A stretch of DNA of 44,271 nucleotides from Selenomonadaceae bacterium (lineage in GTDB: Bacteria > Bacillota > Negativicutes > Selenomonadales > Selenomonadaceae). Shown one piece after another: positions 36,486 to 42,948 of the stretch; within the stretch, counting starts at the first letter, position 1; each line of letters begins with the position of its first letter. Location: positions 1-44,271 of the forward strand of contig JAFRSO010000038.1 of NCBI GenBank assembly GCA_017427545.1, read 5' to 3'. The notes beneath the pieces are model-generated. The model was not told the DNA's origin. It saw only the letters and a program-made list of their open reading frames with translations, and did not search any database. Both the position numbers and the translations under genes were made by a program.

Positions 36486-36563
36486 ATGGACAAAAAGGAT
36501 TGGTTCATGCTCATTATGAGCCTCGTCCAGACTGTTCTGGCATTGCTCACGTACCTGAAGTAA
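36486..36563 (+). CDS. 25-residue hydrophobic peptide, candidate type I toxin
   Basis: MDKKDWFMLIMSLVQ followed by TVLALLTYLK: a charged N-terminus and one membrane-spanning helix, the size and pattern of Fst/Ldr-like type I toxins. A GGGGGTGA site precedes ATG 36486. That site is partly tucked into a hairpin CTCTC-GCAA-GAGAG (36461-36474) with flanking C-G and G-U pairs, as is common in toxin mRNAs that must be held silent. The mRNA would start near 36441. A promoter on the opposite strand (36774-36802) drives an RNA that is antisense to the mRNA's 3' part. No homologue could be searched for; the toxin role is inference. Confidence 0.62.
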   Translation: MDKKDWFMLIMSLVQTVLALLTYLK

Positions 36564-36573
36564 TTTAGGCACG

Positions 36574-36767
36574 AAAAAAGCCGCATTTGCGGACGCGACC
36601 TTCTTCAAAGATAATTCCGATTTTCTGAGAGGCGTCGACGTTCCACCACCGACTGCCATTAAAATTGTCTACTTAGTATGTGAAACGCGACCTTCTTCAA
36701 AGGCAGTTATTACTTCCGAGAGGCGTCGACGTTCCACCACCGATTGCCTTAAAGTTACCTTTTCGGC
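36574..36767 (-). ncRNA. Antisense RNA with two tandem units, candidate antitoxin
   Basis: From the promoter at 36802-36774 a transcript of about 190 bases would run through unit B (36753-36686), then unit A (36661-36594), and stop at CCGC-AAAT-GCGG with T6 (36592-36574), eleven bases beyond the peptide stop codon. Unit B has no terminator of its own, so one RNA should carry both units. Each unit contains GCCTCTC, complementary to the GAGAGG upstream of the peptide start, and a conserved TTTGAAGAAGGTCGCG. The layout, convergent genes overlapping at their 3' ends, matches Fst/par-type systems. Confidence 0.6.
36594..36753. repeat. Tandem direct repeat of the antitoxin unit, 92-bp period
   Basis: Copy A 36594-36661 and copy B 36686-36753 share CGCGACCTTCTTCAAAG at one end and GAGAGGCGTCGACGTTCC-ACCACCGAYTGCC at the other, with a diverged centre. 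The palindrome CGTCGACG lies in each. A third diverged copy is at 34450-34520 in the opposite orientation. Confidence 0.9.
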
Positions 36768-36773
36768 AAGGAA

Positions 36774-36802
36774 AAACTATCACAAACGATTTAACTTGTC
36801 AA
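36774..36802 (-). promoter_or_regulatory. Promoter of the antisense RNA
   Basis: Minus strand: consensus -35 TTGACA (36797-36802), 17-bp spacer, -10 TAGTTT (36774-36779) with TGA in front. It lies only 30 bases from the rnhA start and points away from it. Confidence 0.72.
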
Positions 36803-36831
36803 GCAATGCTTTTGAGCTTGGAGGTCATATG

Positions 36832-37335
36832 ATGATTAAAATTCACACGGACGGTTCGTGCCTGGGCAATCCCGGTGCAGGAGGTTGGGCGGCGGTTATC
36901 GTCGACGAAAATAATCACCGCAAAGAAATTTTCGGCGGCGAGGAGCATACGACCAATAATCGCATGGAACTTACAGCGGCGATTCGGGCTTTGGAGAAAA
37001 TTTCATCGGGCGCGATAGTCGAACTTTTCACGGACAGCAGCTATCTGAAAAATGCTTTCACTAACGGTTGGCTTGCAAAGTGGAAGCGCAACGGTTGGAA
37101 AACTTCGACGAAAAGTCCCGTGCTCAATCAAGATTTGTGGCAGGAACTCGACGAATTGATTTCTACGCGCGCCGTAAAATTTAATTGGGTCAAAGGTCAC
37201 GCGGGGAATTTTTTCAATGAGCGTTGTGATGAGTTGGCGCGAAAAGCTGCGGGAAAATTTCAGTGCGGCTTAATGAAAGATTCTCCGCCGGAAAAAATTC
37301 TTCCGCGAGGTCAGTTGAGCTTGTTCGATTTTTGA
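36832..37335 (+). CDS. rnhA: Ribonuclease HI
   Basis: 167 residues. It cuts RNA in RNA-DNA hybrids. Catalytic residues are visible: D7 (IHTDGSCLGNPG), E46 (NNRMELTAAI), D68 (LFTDSSYL) and D133 (NERCDELARKA), with H123 in KGHAGN. Basic handle region: LAKWKRNGWKTS. Two ATGs, 36829 and 36832, follow GGAGG at 36820-36824; 36832 has the better spacing. The C-terminus has a short extension (EKILPRGQLSLFDF). Its last 25 bases overlap the end of the convergent transporter gene. The promoter is not obvious, since the upstream DNA is taken up by the antisense RNA promoter. Confidence 0.97.
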   Translation: MIKIHTDGSCLGNPGAGGWAAVIVDENNHRKEIFGGEEHTTNNRMELTAAIRALEKISSGAIVELFTDSSYLKNAFTNGWLAKWKRNGWKTSTKSPVLNQDLWQELDELISTRAVKFNWVKGHAGNFFNERCDELARKAAGKFQCGLMKDSPPEKILPRGQLSLFDF

Positions 37336-38237
37336 GAGAGATAATTTGCCATTATTGAGCCGGAAATATTGTGCCACACGCTGAAAATTGCTCCGGGGAT
37401 AGCTGCCGCCGCGCTGAAATGAGTCATCGCCAATGAAACGGCCAGCCCTGAATTTTGCATACCGACTTCGATTGAAATTGCCTTAGTCTTGGCGACGTTC
37501 ATTTTGGAAATTTTTGCCGCGCAGTAGCCTAGCCCGTAGCCGCAAAGATTGTGCAAGACGACAACCAACATTACAATCAAGCCCATTTGCAAAATTTTAT
37601 CGGCATTGACGCTGACGACGCTGCCTAAAATCAGCAGAATTGCGACGATTGAAATCACAGGTAGAATTTTCACGACGCTTTTAACAAGGTCGCCGAAGAG
37701 ATTATTAACGATTATTCCGAGCAGAATTGGTAAGATGACGACTTGCACAATCGATAACATCATGTCGAAAAATGAAACGTCAACCCACGCGTCTGCCAAA
37801 ATCCACGTCAACAGCGGCGTGACAATCGGAGCCAAAATCGTCGACGCCATCGAAATTGAAACGCTTAAAGCCAAATCGCCTTTCGCAAGGTAAGTAATGA
37901 CGTTAGACGCCGTGCCGCCAGGACATGTGCCGACTAAAATTACGCCCGCTGCAAGTTCCGCAGGCGGTTGAAAAATTTTTGCCAATGCGTAAGCTAACAG
38001 CGGCATGATTGTAAATTGCGCAAGCACACCGATTAAAACATCACGCGGACGACGGAAAATTTCTTTGAAGTCTTCGACGCGCAACGTCATGCCCATTCCG
38101 AACATTATCACGCCCAAAAGTATTGGGATATGCGGCGGCACCCACTTAAGCGACGACGGAATCACGAGCGCAAATATTGTGACTGCCACGACGAGCAACG
38201 TCATATTTTTTGTCACGAACGAAGAAATTTTTTCCAT
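37311..38237 (-). CDS. Bile acid:sodium symporter (BASS) family transporter
   Basis: 308 residues, about nine to ten membrane helices. Family marks: GVIMFGMGMTLRVEDFKEI, VGTCPGGTASNVITYLAKGDL (the crossover region with Na+ sites) and EVGMQNSGLAVSLAM. Bacterial members carry bile acids, pantoate or other organic acids with sodium; the substrate here is unknown. Its ATG directly follows the stop of the AEC-type transporter gene, so the two are co-transcribed. It overlaps rnhA tail to tail by 25 bases. Confidence 0.92.
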   Translation of the reverse strand: MEKISSFVTKNMTLLVVAVTIFALVIPSSLKWVPPHIPILLGVIMFGMGMTLRVEDFKEIFRRPRDVLIGVLAQFTIMPLLAYALAKIFQPPAELAAGVILVGTCPGGTASNVITYLAKGDLALSVSISMASTILAPIVTPLLTWILADAWVDVSFFDMMLSIVQVVILPILLGIIVNNLFGDLVKSVVKILPVISIVAILLILGSVVSVNADKILQMGLIVMLVVVLHNLCGYGLGYCAAKISKMNVAKTKAISIEVGMQNSGLAVSLAMTHFSAAAAIPGAIFSVWHNISGSIMANYLSQKSNKLN

Positions 38238-39182
38238 TCAGAACACTCCCAGCGTCTTGAAAAGCAATATCCAACAGAACATGGTCAAGCATGATAAACC
38301 CGACGTGAACACGACGCAATTTGCTGCAAGTTCAGAATCGCCGCCCATTTGTTGAGCCATTGCGAAGCTGACGACTGCGCAAGGTGACGCGAAGATTGCA
38401 ACGAGTGTAACGAATTCAATTCCGCTGAATCCGAAAACAAATGCCGCCGTCGACAACATTATTGCGGGCACGAGGATTAATCGTCCGAAGATTGCGCCGA
38501 GGAGTTGCTTGCGATGTTCGTGAGTTGCTCCGAATCTGAACGACGCGCCTAAAATTATCAACGCTACCGGTGTCGTCGCCGCAGAAATTTGTCCGATTGG
38601 CTTCAAGACCGGCTTTGGAACTTCGACGCCCAAAATTAACAGCGTCGCCCCCGCGATTGCTCCCAATATCATCGGATTTTTGAAGACGCCCTTTAAAATC
38701 GGCAGAAGTGCAAATTTCCCGCCACGAAAAGTTTCAAGTGCGAACACTGCCAGGATATTGTAAATCGGGACGATAACCGCGATCATCATCGTTGAAACCG
38801 CAATGTTCTCGTCGCCGAAAATATTCGCGACAATCGGCACGCCCATTAATACGAAATTGCTTCGGAAAATTGCTTGGACGAGGACGCCGCGCCGCTTGTT
38901 ATCCGGTTCAATTCGTGGGATAATCAACATGAGCAGGGTAAAAATTATCAGTACGCCGCATGCCCCGAACAGCATCAATTTCGGGCGAAAACTCGTCGCC
39001 AATTCCGTCGTGTAAATCGAATAAAACATCATGCAACAGAAAAATACGCGGAAGACCATTCGATTCAGGTGATTGAGTTCATCGTCCGTCAACCACTTTT
39101 GAAATTTCACGAACGCGCCGATTGCCATCAAGCAAAACATTGGAACTATTGCGCTGACTGCTACGATAAAATTGCTAAACAT
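38238..39182 (-). CDS. AEC (auxin efflux carrier) family transporter
   Basis: 314 residues with about ten membrane helices in two inverted halves. Marks: VPMFCLMAIGAFVKFQKWL near the start, VQAIFRSNFVLMGVPIVANIFG in the first half and TTPVALIILGASFRFG with FASPCAVVSFAMAQQMGGD in the second, as in malate/dicarboxylate-type AEC carriers. I start at ATG 39182 with GAGGAG nine bases upstream; the TTG at 39191 abuts that site. It heads an operon with the BASS transporter (stop TGA then ATG). A heptamer array lies in its upstream region. Confidence 0.9.
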   Translation of the reverse strand: MFSNFIVAVSAIVPMFCLMAIGAFVKFQKWLTDDELNHLNRMVFRVFFCCMMFYSIYTTELATSFRPKLMLFGACGVLIIFTLLMLIIPRIEPDNKRRGVLVQAIFRSNFVLMGVPIVANIFGDENIAVSTMMIAVIVPIYNILAVFALETFRGGKFALLPILKGVFKNPMILGAIAGATLLILGVEVPKPVLKPIGQISAATTPVALIILGASFRFGATHEHRKQLLGAIFGRLILVPAIMLSTAAFVFGFSGIEFVTLVAIFASPCAVVSFAMAQQMGGDSELAANCVVFTSGLSCLTMFCWILLFKTLGVF

Positions 39183-39213
39183 TATCTTCAACTCCTCAAC
39201 GCAATTTTATCAT

Positions 39214-39283
39214 AGGAACTAGTAATTAGGAACTAGTAGGGATTAGGGATTAGTTTATCTAGTTCCCAGTTCCCAGTTCCTAC
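39214..39283. repeat. Heptamer array, inverted, between AEC gene and ndk
   Basis: Units AGGAACT, AGTAATT, AGGAACT, AGTAGGG, ATTAGGG, ATTAGTT, TATCTAG, TTCCCAG, TTCCCAG, TTCCTAC. The left half (GGAACT, AGGG) and the right half (TTCCCAG, TTCCTAC) are reverse complements, giving a hairpin. It fills the whole space in which both divergent genes should have promoters. Confidence 0.95.
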
Positions 39284-39302
39284 AAGAAAGGGGATTTTTT
39301 TC

Positions 39303-39719
39303 ATGCAAAAAACTTTGGTACTCATCAAGCCCGACGCTTTCGGCAAGAATCATGCGGGCGATATTCTCAAAATCTACGAGGACGCCGGCTTTAAAATCAT
39401 CGCGGCAAAAGTCATGAAGATGACGCCCGAACTTGCCGCAAAACATTACGTCGAACATATCGGACGCCCGTATTATCCCGCGCTGGTTGAATTCATGACT
39501 TCTGCTCCGATTATGGCTTTGGTTTTGAGCGGCGACGACGTGATTAAAAAAGTCCGCGAACTCAACGGCGCAACAAATCCTGCCGAGGCCGCTGAAGGTA
39601 CTGTCCGCAAACTTTTTGCCGCAGATAAAACGAAAAACGCCGTGCATGCCTCTGACAGTGAAGCTAGCGCGGCGCGTGAAATTCCGATTTTCTTCAGCGC
39701 GTGTGAAATTTTTGATTGA
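39303..39719 (+). CDS. ndk: Nucleoside diphosphate kinase
   Basis: 138 residues. It transfers the gamma phosphate between nucleotides. TLVLIKPDAFGKN at the start, the active-site His at H115 in NAVHASDSEASA, and NGATNPAEAAEGTVRKLF all fit. ATG 39303 has AAAGGGG upstream. The stop codon abuts that of the convergent methyltransferase with no bases between. Confidence 0.98.
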   Translation: MQKTLVLIKPDAFGKNHAGDILKIYEDAGFKIIAAKVMKMTPELAAKHYVEHIGRPYYPALVEFMTSAPIMALVLSGDDVIKKVRELNGATNPAEAAEGTVRKLFAADKTKNAVHASDSEASAAREIPIFFSACEIFD

Positions 39720-40418
39720 CTATTTAACGGCACAAATTGCAAACAACGGCACCGAATCATAGACGCAACGATTATCTCTTTGGACGACGTGAGAAATATC
39801 TTCGTCGAGGCGCACGGAAAAATTCAGCCCTTCGAGAAAGCCGGCATCCCACATCGGTCGACGACGCGTGCTTATCGTCAAAGAATTTTTAATCGCGTCG
39901 CACTCGCTCAAAAGTTCGTCGGTGATTTTGGTTTTCGTGCACGTTGAAAAATTTTTGTCGCCGTAATCCGAATCAAAATTCATCAGGACGCCGCCGACTT
40001 TCAAGACGCGCCGCCATTCACGATAAGCCGCCTTGACATCGGGCAGAGTCCACGTCAAATTTCTCGTGACAATCGCGTCAAAAGTTTCGTCGTCGAAGTC
40101 GAGTTTTTGAGCGTTCATCTTGTGAAAGTCCGCGTGCAAATTGAGTTCGCGGAGATTTTTTTGAGCCTCGCCGAGCATTTTGGTTGACATGTCGACGCCG
40201 ATAACCTTATGACCGAGCTTAGACAAAATCGCGGCGAAAAATCCCGCTCCCGTGCCCACGTCGAGAATTTTTAAATTCTTGGCGGCGGGCAAATTTTTTT
40301 TGAAAATATTTTTCCACGCCAAACCGTCAACGCCATTAAGCTCAAGCCGGCGCGATTGGCTGAAACTTTTGCTGCGTTCGTCCCAATAATTTTCAATACG
40401 TCGATTCAAATGCTCCAT
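39720..40418 (-). CDS. Class I SAM-dependent methyltransferase in an ABC transporter operon
   Basis: 232 residues. N-terminus RRIENYWDERSKSFSQSRR; SAM motif I is LKILDVGTGAGFFAAIL (about 50-66), with VIGVDMSTKML as the ribose-binding strand, and motif IV is FDAIVTRNLTWTLPD. Methyltransferases of this look often close nickel/peptide ABC operons in Firmicutes, where a metallophore or substrate is modified; this is context knowledge, not proof. The start overlaps the ABC gene by 13 bases and uses its GGAGG, so translation is coupled. Confidence 0.85.
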   Translation of the reverse strand: MEHLNRRIENYWDERSKSFSQSRRLELNGVDGLAWKNIFKKNLPAAKNLKILDVGTGAGFFAAILSKLGHKVIGVDMSTKMLGEAQKNLRELNLHADFHKMNAQKLDFDDETFDAIVTRNLTWTLPDVKAAYREWRRVLKVGGVLMNFDSDYGDKNFSTCTKTKITDELLSECDAIKNSLTISTRRRPMWDAGFLEGLNFSVRLDEDISHVVQRDNRCVYDSVPLFAICAVK

Positions 40419-41101
40419 TGCAAAACCTCCTTGAATTTTGATTCGTCAAGCGTTTTTAAATGCGCGTCCTCCAAAACCAATATGCGGTCGGTGAGTTTTT
40501 TTAACGCTGCGAGATCGTGCGTTATGAACAGGCACGCAATATTTTTTTCGGCGCACAATTTTTTTATCAGCGCGACGATTTGAGCCGCTATCGTCACGTC
40601 GAGTGCTGAAGTTGCCTCGTCACAGATTAAAAGTTTAGGTTCGACTGAAATTGCCCTTGCGATAGCCGCCCGCTGACATTCACCGCCGCTGACTTCACGC
40701 GGATAACGTTCGGCGTAATTTTTCGGCAAGCCAACTTCGACTAAAAGATTTTCGACTTGCTCACGAAGATTTTCATTGCCGCAAAAATTTTTAATCGGTT
40801 CGGCAATACTCTTGCCCAAAGTCCGTCGCGGATTGAATGAATCTTCCGGCGTCTGAAAAATCATCTGCATGTTGCAATAAAAATCATTATCATTTGAGCG
40901 AGTTATATCTTCGCCACAAAGAAAAATTTTCCCGCTATCGCAATCAATTAATCGCGCAATAATTTTCGCCAACGTCGACTTGCCGCCGCCACTCAACCCG
41001 ACAATCCCCAAACACTCGCCCGCGTCGAGAGAAAAATTTATGTCGTCGAGGACAAGCCGCTTGCCGAAAAATTTTTTGACGTGTCGAACTTCCAAAATCA
41101 T
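40406..41101 (-). CDS. ABC transporter ATP-binding protein, oligopeptide/nickel type (second)
   Basis: 231 residues. Walker A GLSGGGKST (35-43), Q-loop MIFQTPEDSFNPRRT, signature VSGGECQR (137-144), Walker B LLICDEATSALD and H-loop FITHDLAAL. The FNPRRT segment is typical of DppF/NikE/OppF ATPases. It lacks the long C-terminal extension of OppF. It overlaps the preceding ATPase gene by four bases. Together the two would power one importer of peptides, nickel or a metallophore, but permease and binding-protein genes are missing from the window. Confidence 0.9.
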   Translation of the reverse strand: MILEVRHVKKFFGKRLVLDDINFSLDAGECLGIVGLSGGGKSTLAKIIARLIDCDSGKIFLCGEDITRSNDNDFYCNMQMIFQTPEDSFNPRRTLGKSIAEPIKNFCGNENLREQVENLLVEVGLPKNYAERYPREVSGGECQRAAIARAISVEPKLLICDEATSALDVTIAAQIVALIKKLCAEKNIACLFITHDLAALKKLTDRILVLEDAHLKTLDESKFKEVLQWSI

Positions 41102-41862
41102 AATCCCGCCGCCTTGATAAGTTCCCGTGTGTAAAATTCTTGCGCCGCATTGAAAATTTGTTCGCGCGTCCCGAATTCGACTGTTGCCCCGTGCCGCATG
41201 ATTAAAATTTTGTCCGCCATGAATTTTGCAATTCGTAAGTCATGGGTAACCATGACGATTGAAATTTTCAGCCGCTCGCGAAGTTTCAACAGTTCCTTAA
41301 CGACGCCGGCTTGAGTGACGATATCGAGGGCTGAAGTCGGCTCGTCCGCCAGCAAAAGTTTCGGTTCTAATATCGTCGCCGCCAAAATTCCCGCACGTTG
41401 AGCCATGCCGCCCGATAATCGGAATGGATATTCGTCCAAAATTTCGGGCGATAAATTTATTTTCTGCATAATATCTTCCGCCCGTTCACGGAAAAATTTT
41501 TTATCCCAATCGCGATGTGCTCTGACCGCCTCAAAAATTTGTTCGCCGATTGTCCGTATCGGGCAGAATGACGCGCCGGCATTTTGGAAGATAAATCCTA
41601 TCGAATCCCCCGAAAGTTTCCGACGCTGACCGTCGCTGAGGAAAGTTATTTCTTTTCCGTCGAAAAAAATTTGTCCGTCGACAATCGCACCGCCCTTGCC
41701 CAAAAGTCCTCCAATCGCCTTGAGTATCGTCGATTTACCGCTGCCCGATTCGCCCGCGATAATCAAAATTTCTCCGCGGCTGACTGAAAAATTTATGCCG
41801 CAGATAATTTTTTTCTTGCCGTAAGCGACGACCAAATTTTCAAGCGTCAAAATTTCATTCAT
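41098..41862 (-). CDS. ABC transporter ATP-binding protein, oligopeptide/nickel type (first)
   Basis: 254 residues. Walker A GESGSGKST (37-45), Q-loop FIFQNAGASFCPIRT, signature LSGGMAQR (148-155), Walker B LLLADEPTSALD and H-loop MVTHDLRIAK. The pattern fits DppD/NikD-type subunits. I start at ATG 41862 with GGTGA upstream; a longer reading has no ribosome binding site. It heads a three-gene unit (ATPase, ATPase, methyltransferase). Upstream, where permeases would be expected, there is only a small-peptide cluster. Confidence 0.9.
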   Translation of the reverse strand: MNEILTLENLVVAYGKKKIICGINFSVSRGEILIIAGESGSGKSTILKAIGGLLGKGGAIVDGQIFFDGKEITFLSDGQRRKLSGDSIGFIFQNAGASFCPIRTIGEQIFEAVRAHRDWDKKFFRERAEDIMQKINLSPEILDEYPFRLSGGMAQRAGILAATILEPKLLLADEPTSALDIVTQAGVVKELLKLRERLKISIVMVTHDLRIAKFMADKILIMRHGATVEFGTREQIFNAAQEFYTRELIKAAGL

Positions 41863-41889
41863 ATAATCACCGCAAGCAATTTTAATCGA

Positions 41890-41919
41890 CCCGTGAAAAA
41901 AAAATAAGCCCTGCACGGG
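41890..41919 (-). promoter_or_regulatory. Inverted repeat with internal T9 before the ABC operon
   Basis: CCCGTG (41890-41895) and CACGGG (41914-41919) pair around a loop that, on the minus strand, ends in nine T residues. The T-run inside the loop is not normal for a terminator; a smaller stem CCC-GTGCA-GGG directly before the T-run could make an alternative weak terminator. Possible attenuator for the ATPase genes. Confidence 0.3.
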
Positions 41920-41931
41920 GATATACCAAAT

Positions 41932-41957
41932 AAAAAAACTCCGACATTGCGTCGAAG
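41932..41957 (-). terminator. Terminator after the double-glycine peptide gene
   Basis: Minus strand: CTTCGAC-GCAAT-GTCGGAG (one G-T pair) followed by T7 (41938-41932). Confidence 0.82.
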
Positions 41958-41967
41958 GAATATTTTA

Positions 41968-42174
41968 TCATTCTCCGTTAAAACTTTTTGGGCTGACTTC
42001 TCTGATATACGGAAACGGAATAATTGTAATCAATGGGATTTTGTCGTCGATTTTAATTATTCCGGGATTTTCAGGTCGCGGCGGAATTTTAACATTTTCT
42101 TCCTTGATAAACTGAATTGCATTTCCGCCCGTAATAAAATCCATTAGCTCATCTCTTAAAATTTCGTTGGTCAT
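41968..42174 (-). CDS. Small peptide with a double-glycine leader
   Basis: 68 residues. The first 17, MTNEILRDELMDFITGG, fit the leader of double-glycine peptides: hydrophobic residues at I5, L6, L10 and I14 with E9-L10, then GG at 16-17. Cleavage there would leave 51 residues, rich in Pro and Ile (IPPRPENPG, IPLITIIPFPY), without Cys. Such peptides are bacteriocins, pheromones or RiPP precursors processed by peptidase-containing ABC exporters. No such exporter, immunity or modification gene is identified nearby. AAAGGAG precedes ATG 42174 by 10 bases. It has its own terminator. The product class is inference. Confidence 0.6.
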   Translation of the reverse strand: MTNEILRDELMDFITGGNAIQFIKEENVKIPPRPENPGIIKIDDKIPLITIIPFPYIREVSPKSFNGE

Positions 42175-42314
42175 TTTTATCAATCTCCTTTGATTTTGGT
42201 TAATTTTTCTTTCTATATGTTATACGTTCATTAGAAAATTTTGTTACACCTTTCGCAAAAAAAATTCCCCGCCACGCAATGTAGCAGAGAATTTTTTTGG
42301 AGAGGGTATTTCTA

Positions 42315-42443
42315 ATGGTTAAAGGATTATTCAAATTCAACGGCGCATTAGATTCTTTCATTTCGCCAACGACTTTAAGTCCGCTGCTAAGATTCTTCGC
42401 CGTAACGCCTGAAAAAGATCAGATGAATTTATCGATAGCGTAG
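42315..42443 (+). CDS. Possible 42-residue small protein, doubtful
   Basis: A frame from ATG 42315 with a GGAGAGGG site upstream: MVKGLFKFNGALDSF, then SPTTLSPLLRFFAVTPEKDQ. It overlaps the 3' end of the membrane peptide gene on the other strand by 25 bases. No family recognised. On the opposite strand the frame of that peptide gene stays open for about 70 codons past its stop, so only one of the two readings can be meaningful. Upstream, 42184-42314 holds an A/T hairpin (AAAAAATTC / GAATTTTTT, about 42260-42297) and likely promoter DNA for the double-glycine peptide. Confidence 0.25.
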   Translation: MVKGLFKFNGALDSFISPTTLSPLLRFFAVTPEKDQMNLSIA

Positions 42444-42526
42444 ACGAATGCCAAACCGACTGCCAATGAGCAGGCGAAAATTCCCGTGCTCACCGCGAGG
42501 ACACCGTCTGTGAAGTTTTTCTTCAT
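42419..42526 (-). CDS. 35-residue membrane peptide, second of a paralogous pair
   Basis: MKKNFTDGVLAVSTGIFACS then LAVGLAFVYAIDKFI: a short basic start and one membrane helix. AAAGGAGG precedes ATG 42526 by eight bases. It is a clear paralogue of the peptide at 42565-42678: both have MKK-[NY]-F, STG-[IL]-F, VGLAF-x-Y and a DK-containing end. The two are in one operon. Family unknown. Possible roles are a toxin, a bacteriocin-like or holin-like peptide, or a membrane regulator. Confidence 0.68.
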   Translation of the reverse strand: MKKNFTDGVLAVSTGIFACSLAVGLAFVYAIDKFI

Positions 42527-42564
42527 GATGTGCGCCTCCTTTGCTAAAATTTCAAGCGCGAAGC

Positions 42565-42678
42565 TCAAAAGATTTTGTCGAGACCGTAGAAGAATGCCAA
42601 TCCGACGAGAAGTGACGCGCTGAAAAGTCCTGTGCTCCATACGAGCAGTGCTGCGTTCTCTTTGAAATATTTCTTCAT
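42565..42678 (-). CDS. 37-residue membrane peptide, first of a paralogous pair
   Basis: MKKYFKENAALLVWSTGLFS then ASLLVGLAFFYGLDKIF: one membrane helix between charged ends. AGGAGG lies eight bases before ATG 42678. The extended -10 promoter at 42730-42757 (minus strand) is about 50 bases upstream, so expression is likely. The gene pair resulted from a tandem duplication. The gene is far shorter than common annotation cut-offs, so such pairs are easily missed. Function unknown. Confidence 0.7.
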   Translation of the reverse strand: MKKYFKENAALLVWSTGLFSASLLVGLAFFYGLDKIF

Positions 42679-42729
42679 GATGATTGCCTCCTGTCTTAGT
42701 TCAATCGTTCATTCCCTTGAACGCCGCGA

Positions 42730-42757
42730 AGTATATCACAGAAAAAACTTTTGGCAA
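42730..42757 (-). promoter_or_regulatory. Promoter of the membrane-peptide pair
   Basis: Minus strand: -35 TTGCCA (42752-42757), 16-bp spacer, -10 TATACT (42730-42735) with TGA in front. The rest of 42758-42820 shows nothing. Confidence 0.75.
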
Positions 42758-42820
42758 TGCGCAATCGATATTAATTCATGTCGTGTTTGTTATTGTTTGT
42801 TGAGATTTTAATTGTGTTTA

Positions 42821-42884
42821 AGTAGGGAGCAGGGATTAGGGAACAGGGATTAGATTTAAACTCCTAACTCCTCACTCCTAACTA
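42821..42884. repeat. Heptamer array, inverted, units AGTAGGG / CCTAACT
   Basis: Units AGTAGGG, AGCAGGG, ATTAGGG, AACAGGG, ATTAGAT, TTAAACT, CCTAACT, CCTCACT, CCTAACT. The purine-rich left half and pyrimidine-rich right half are approximate reverse complements. The array borders the terminator of the GH32 gene. Confidence 0.95.
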
Positions 42885-42886
42885 AC

Positions 42887-42917
42887 AAAAAGCCCGCTCC
42901 ATTTTCTGAAGCGGACT
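42887..42917 (-). terminator. Terminator after the GH32 gene
   Basis: Minus strand: AGTCCGCT (42917-42910) / AGCGGGCT (42898-42891) with one G-T pair, then T5. Confidence 0.85.
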
Positions 42918-42948
42918 TTGTTTTCAGTCTGTGTTGTCGAAAAATATT

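Noticed and set aside
36481..36519. Alternative ATG at 36481 for the small peptide
   Set aside because: It gives only 12 codons in another frame; the ATG at 36486 opens the hydrophobic 25-residue frame with good spacing to GGGGGTGA.
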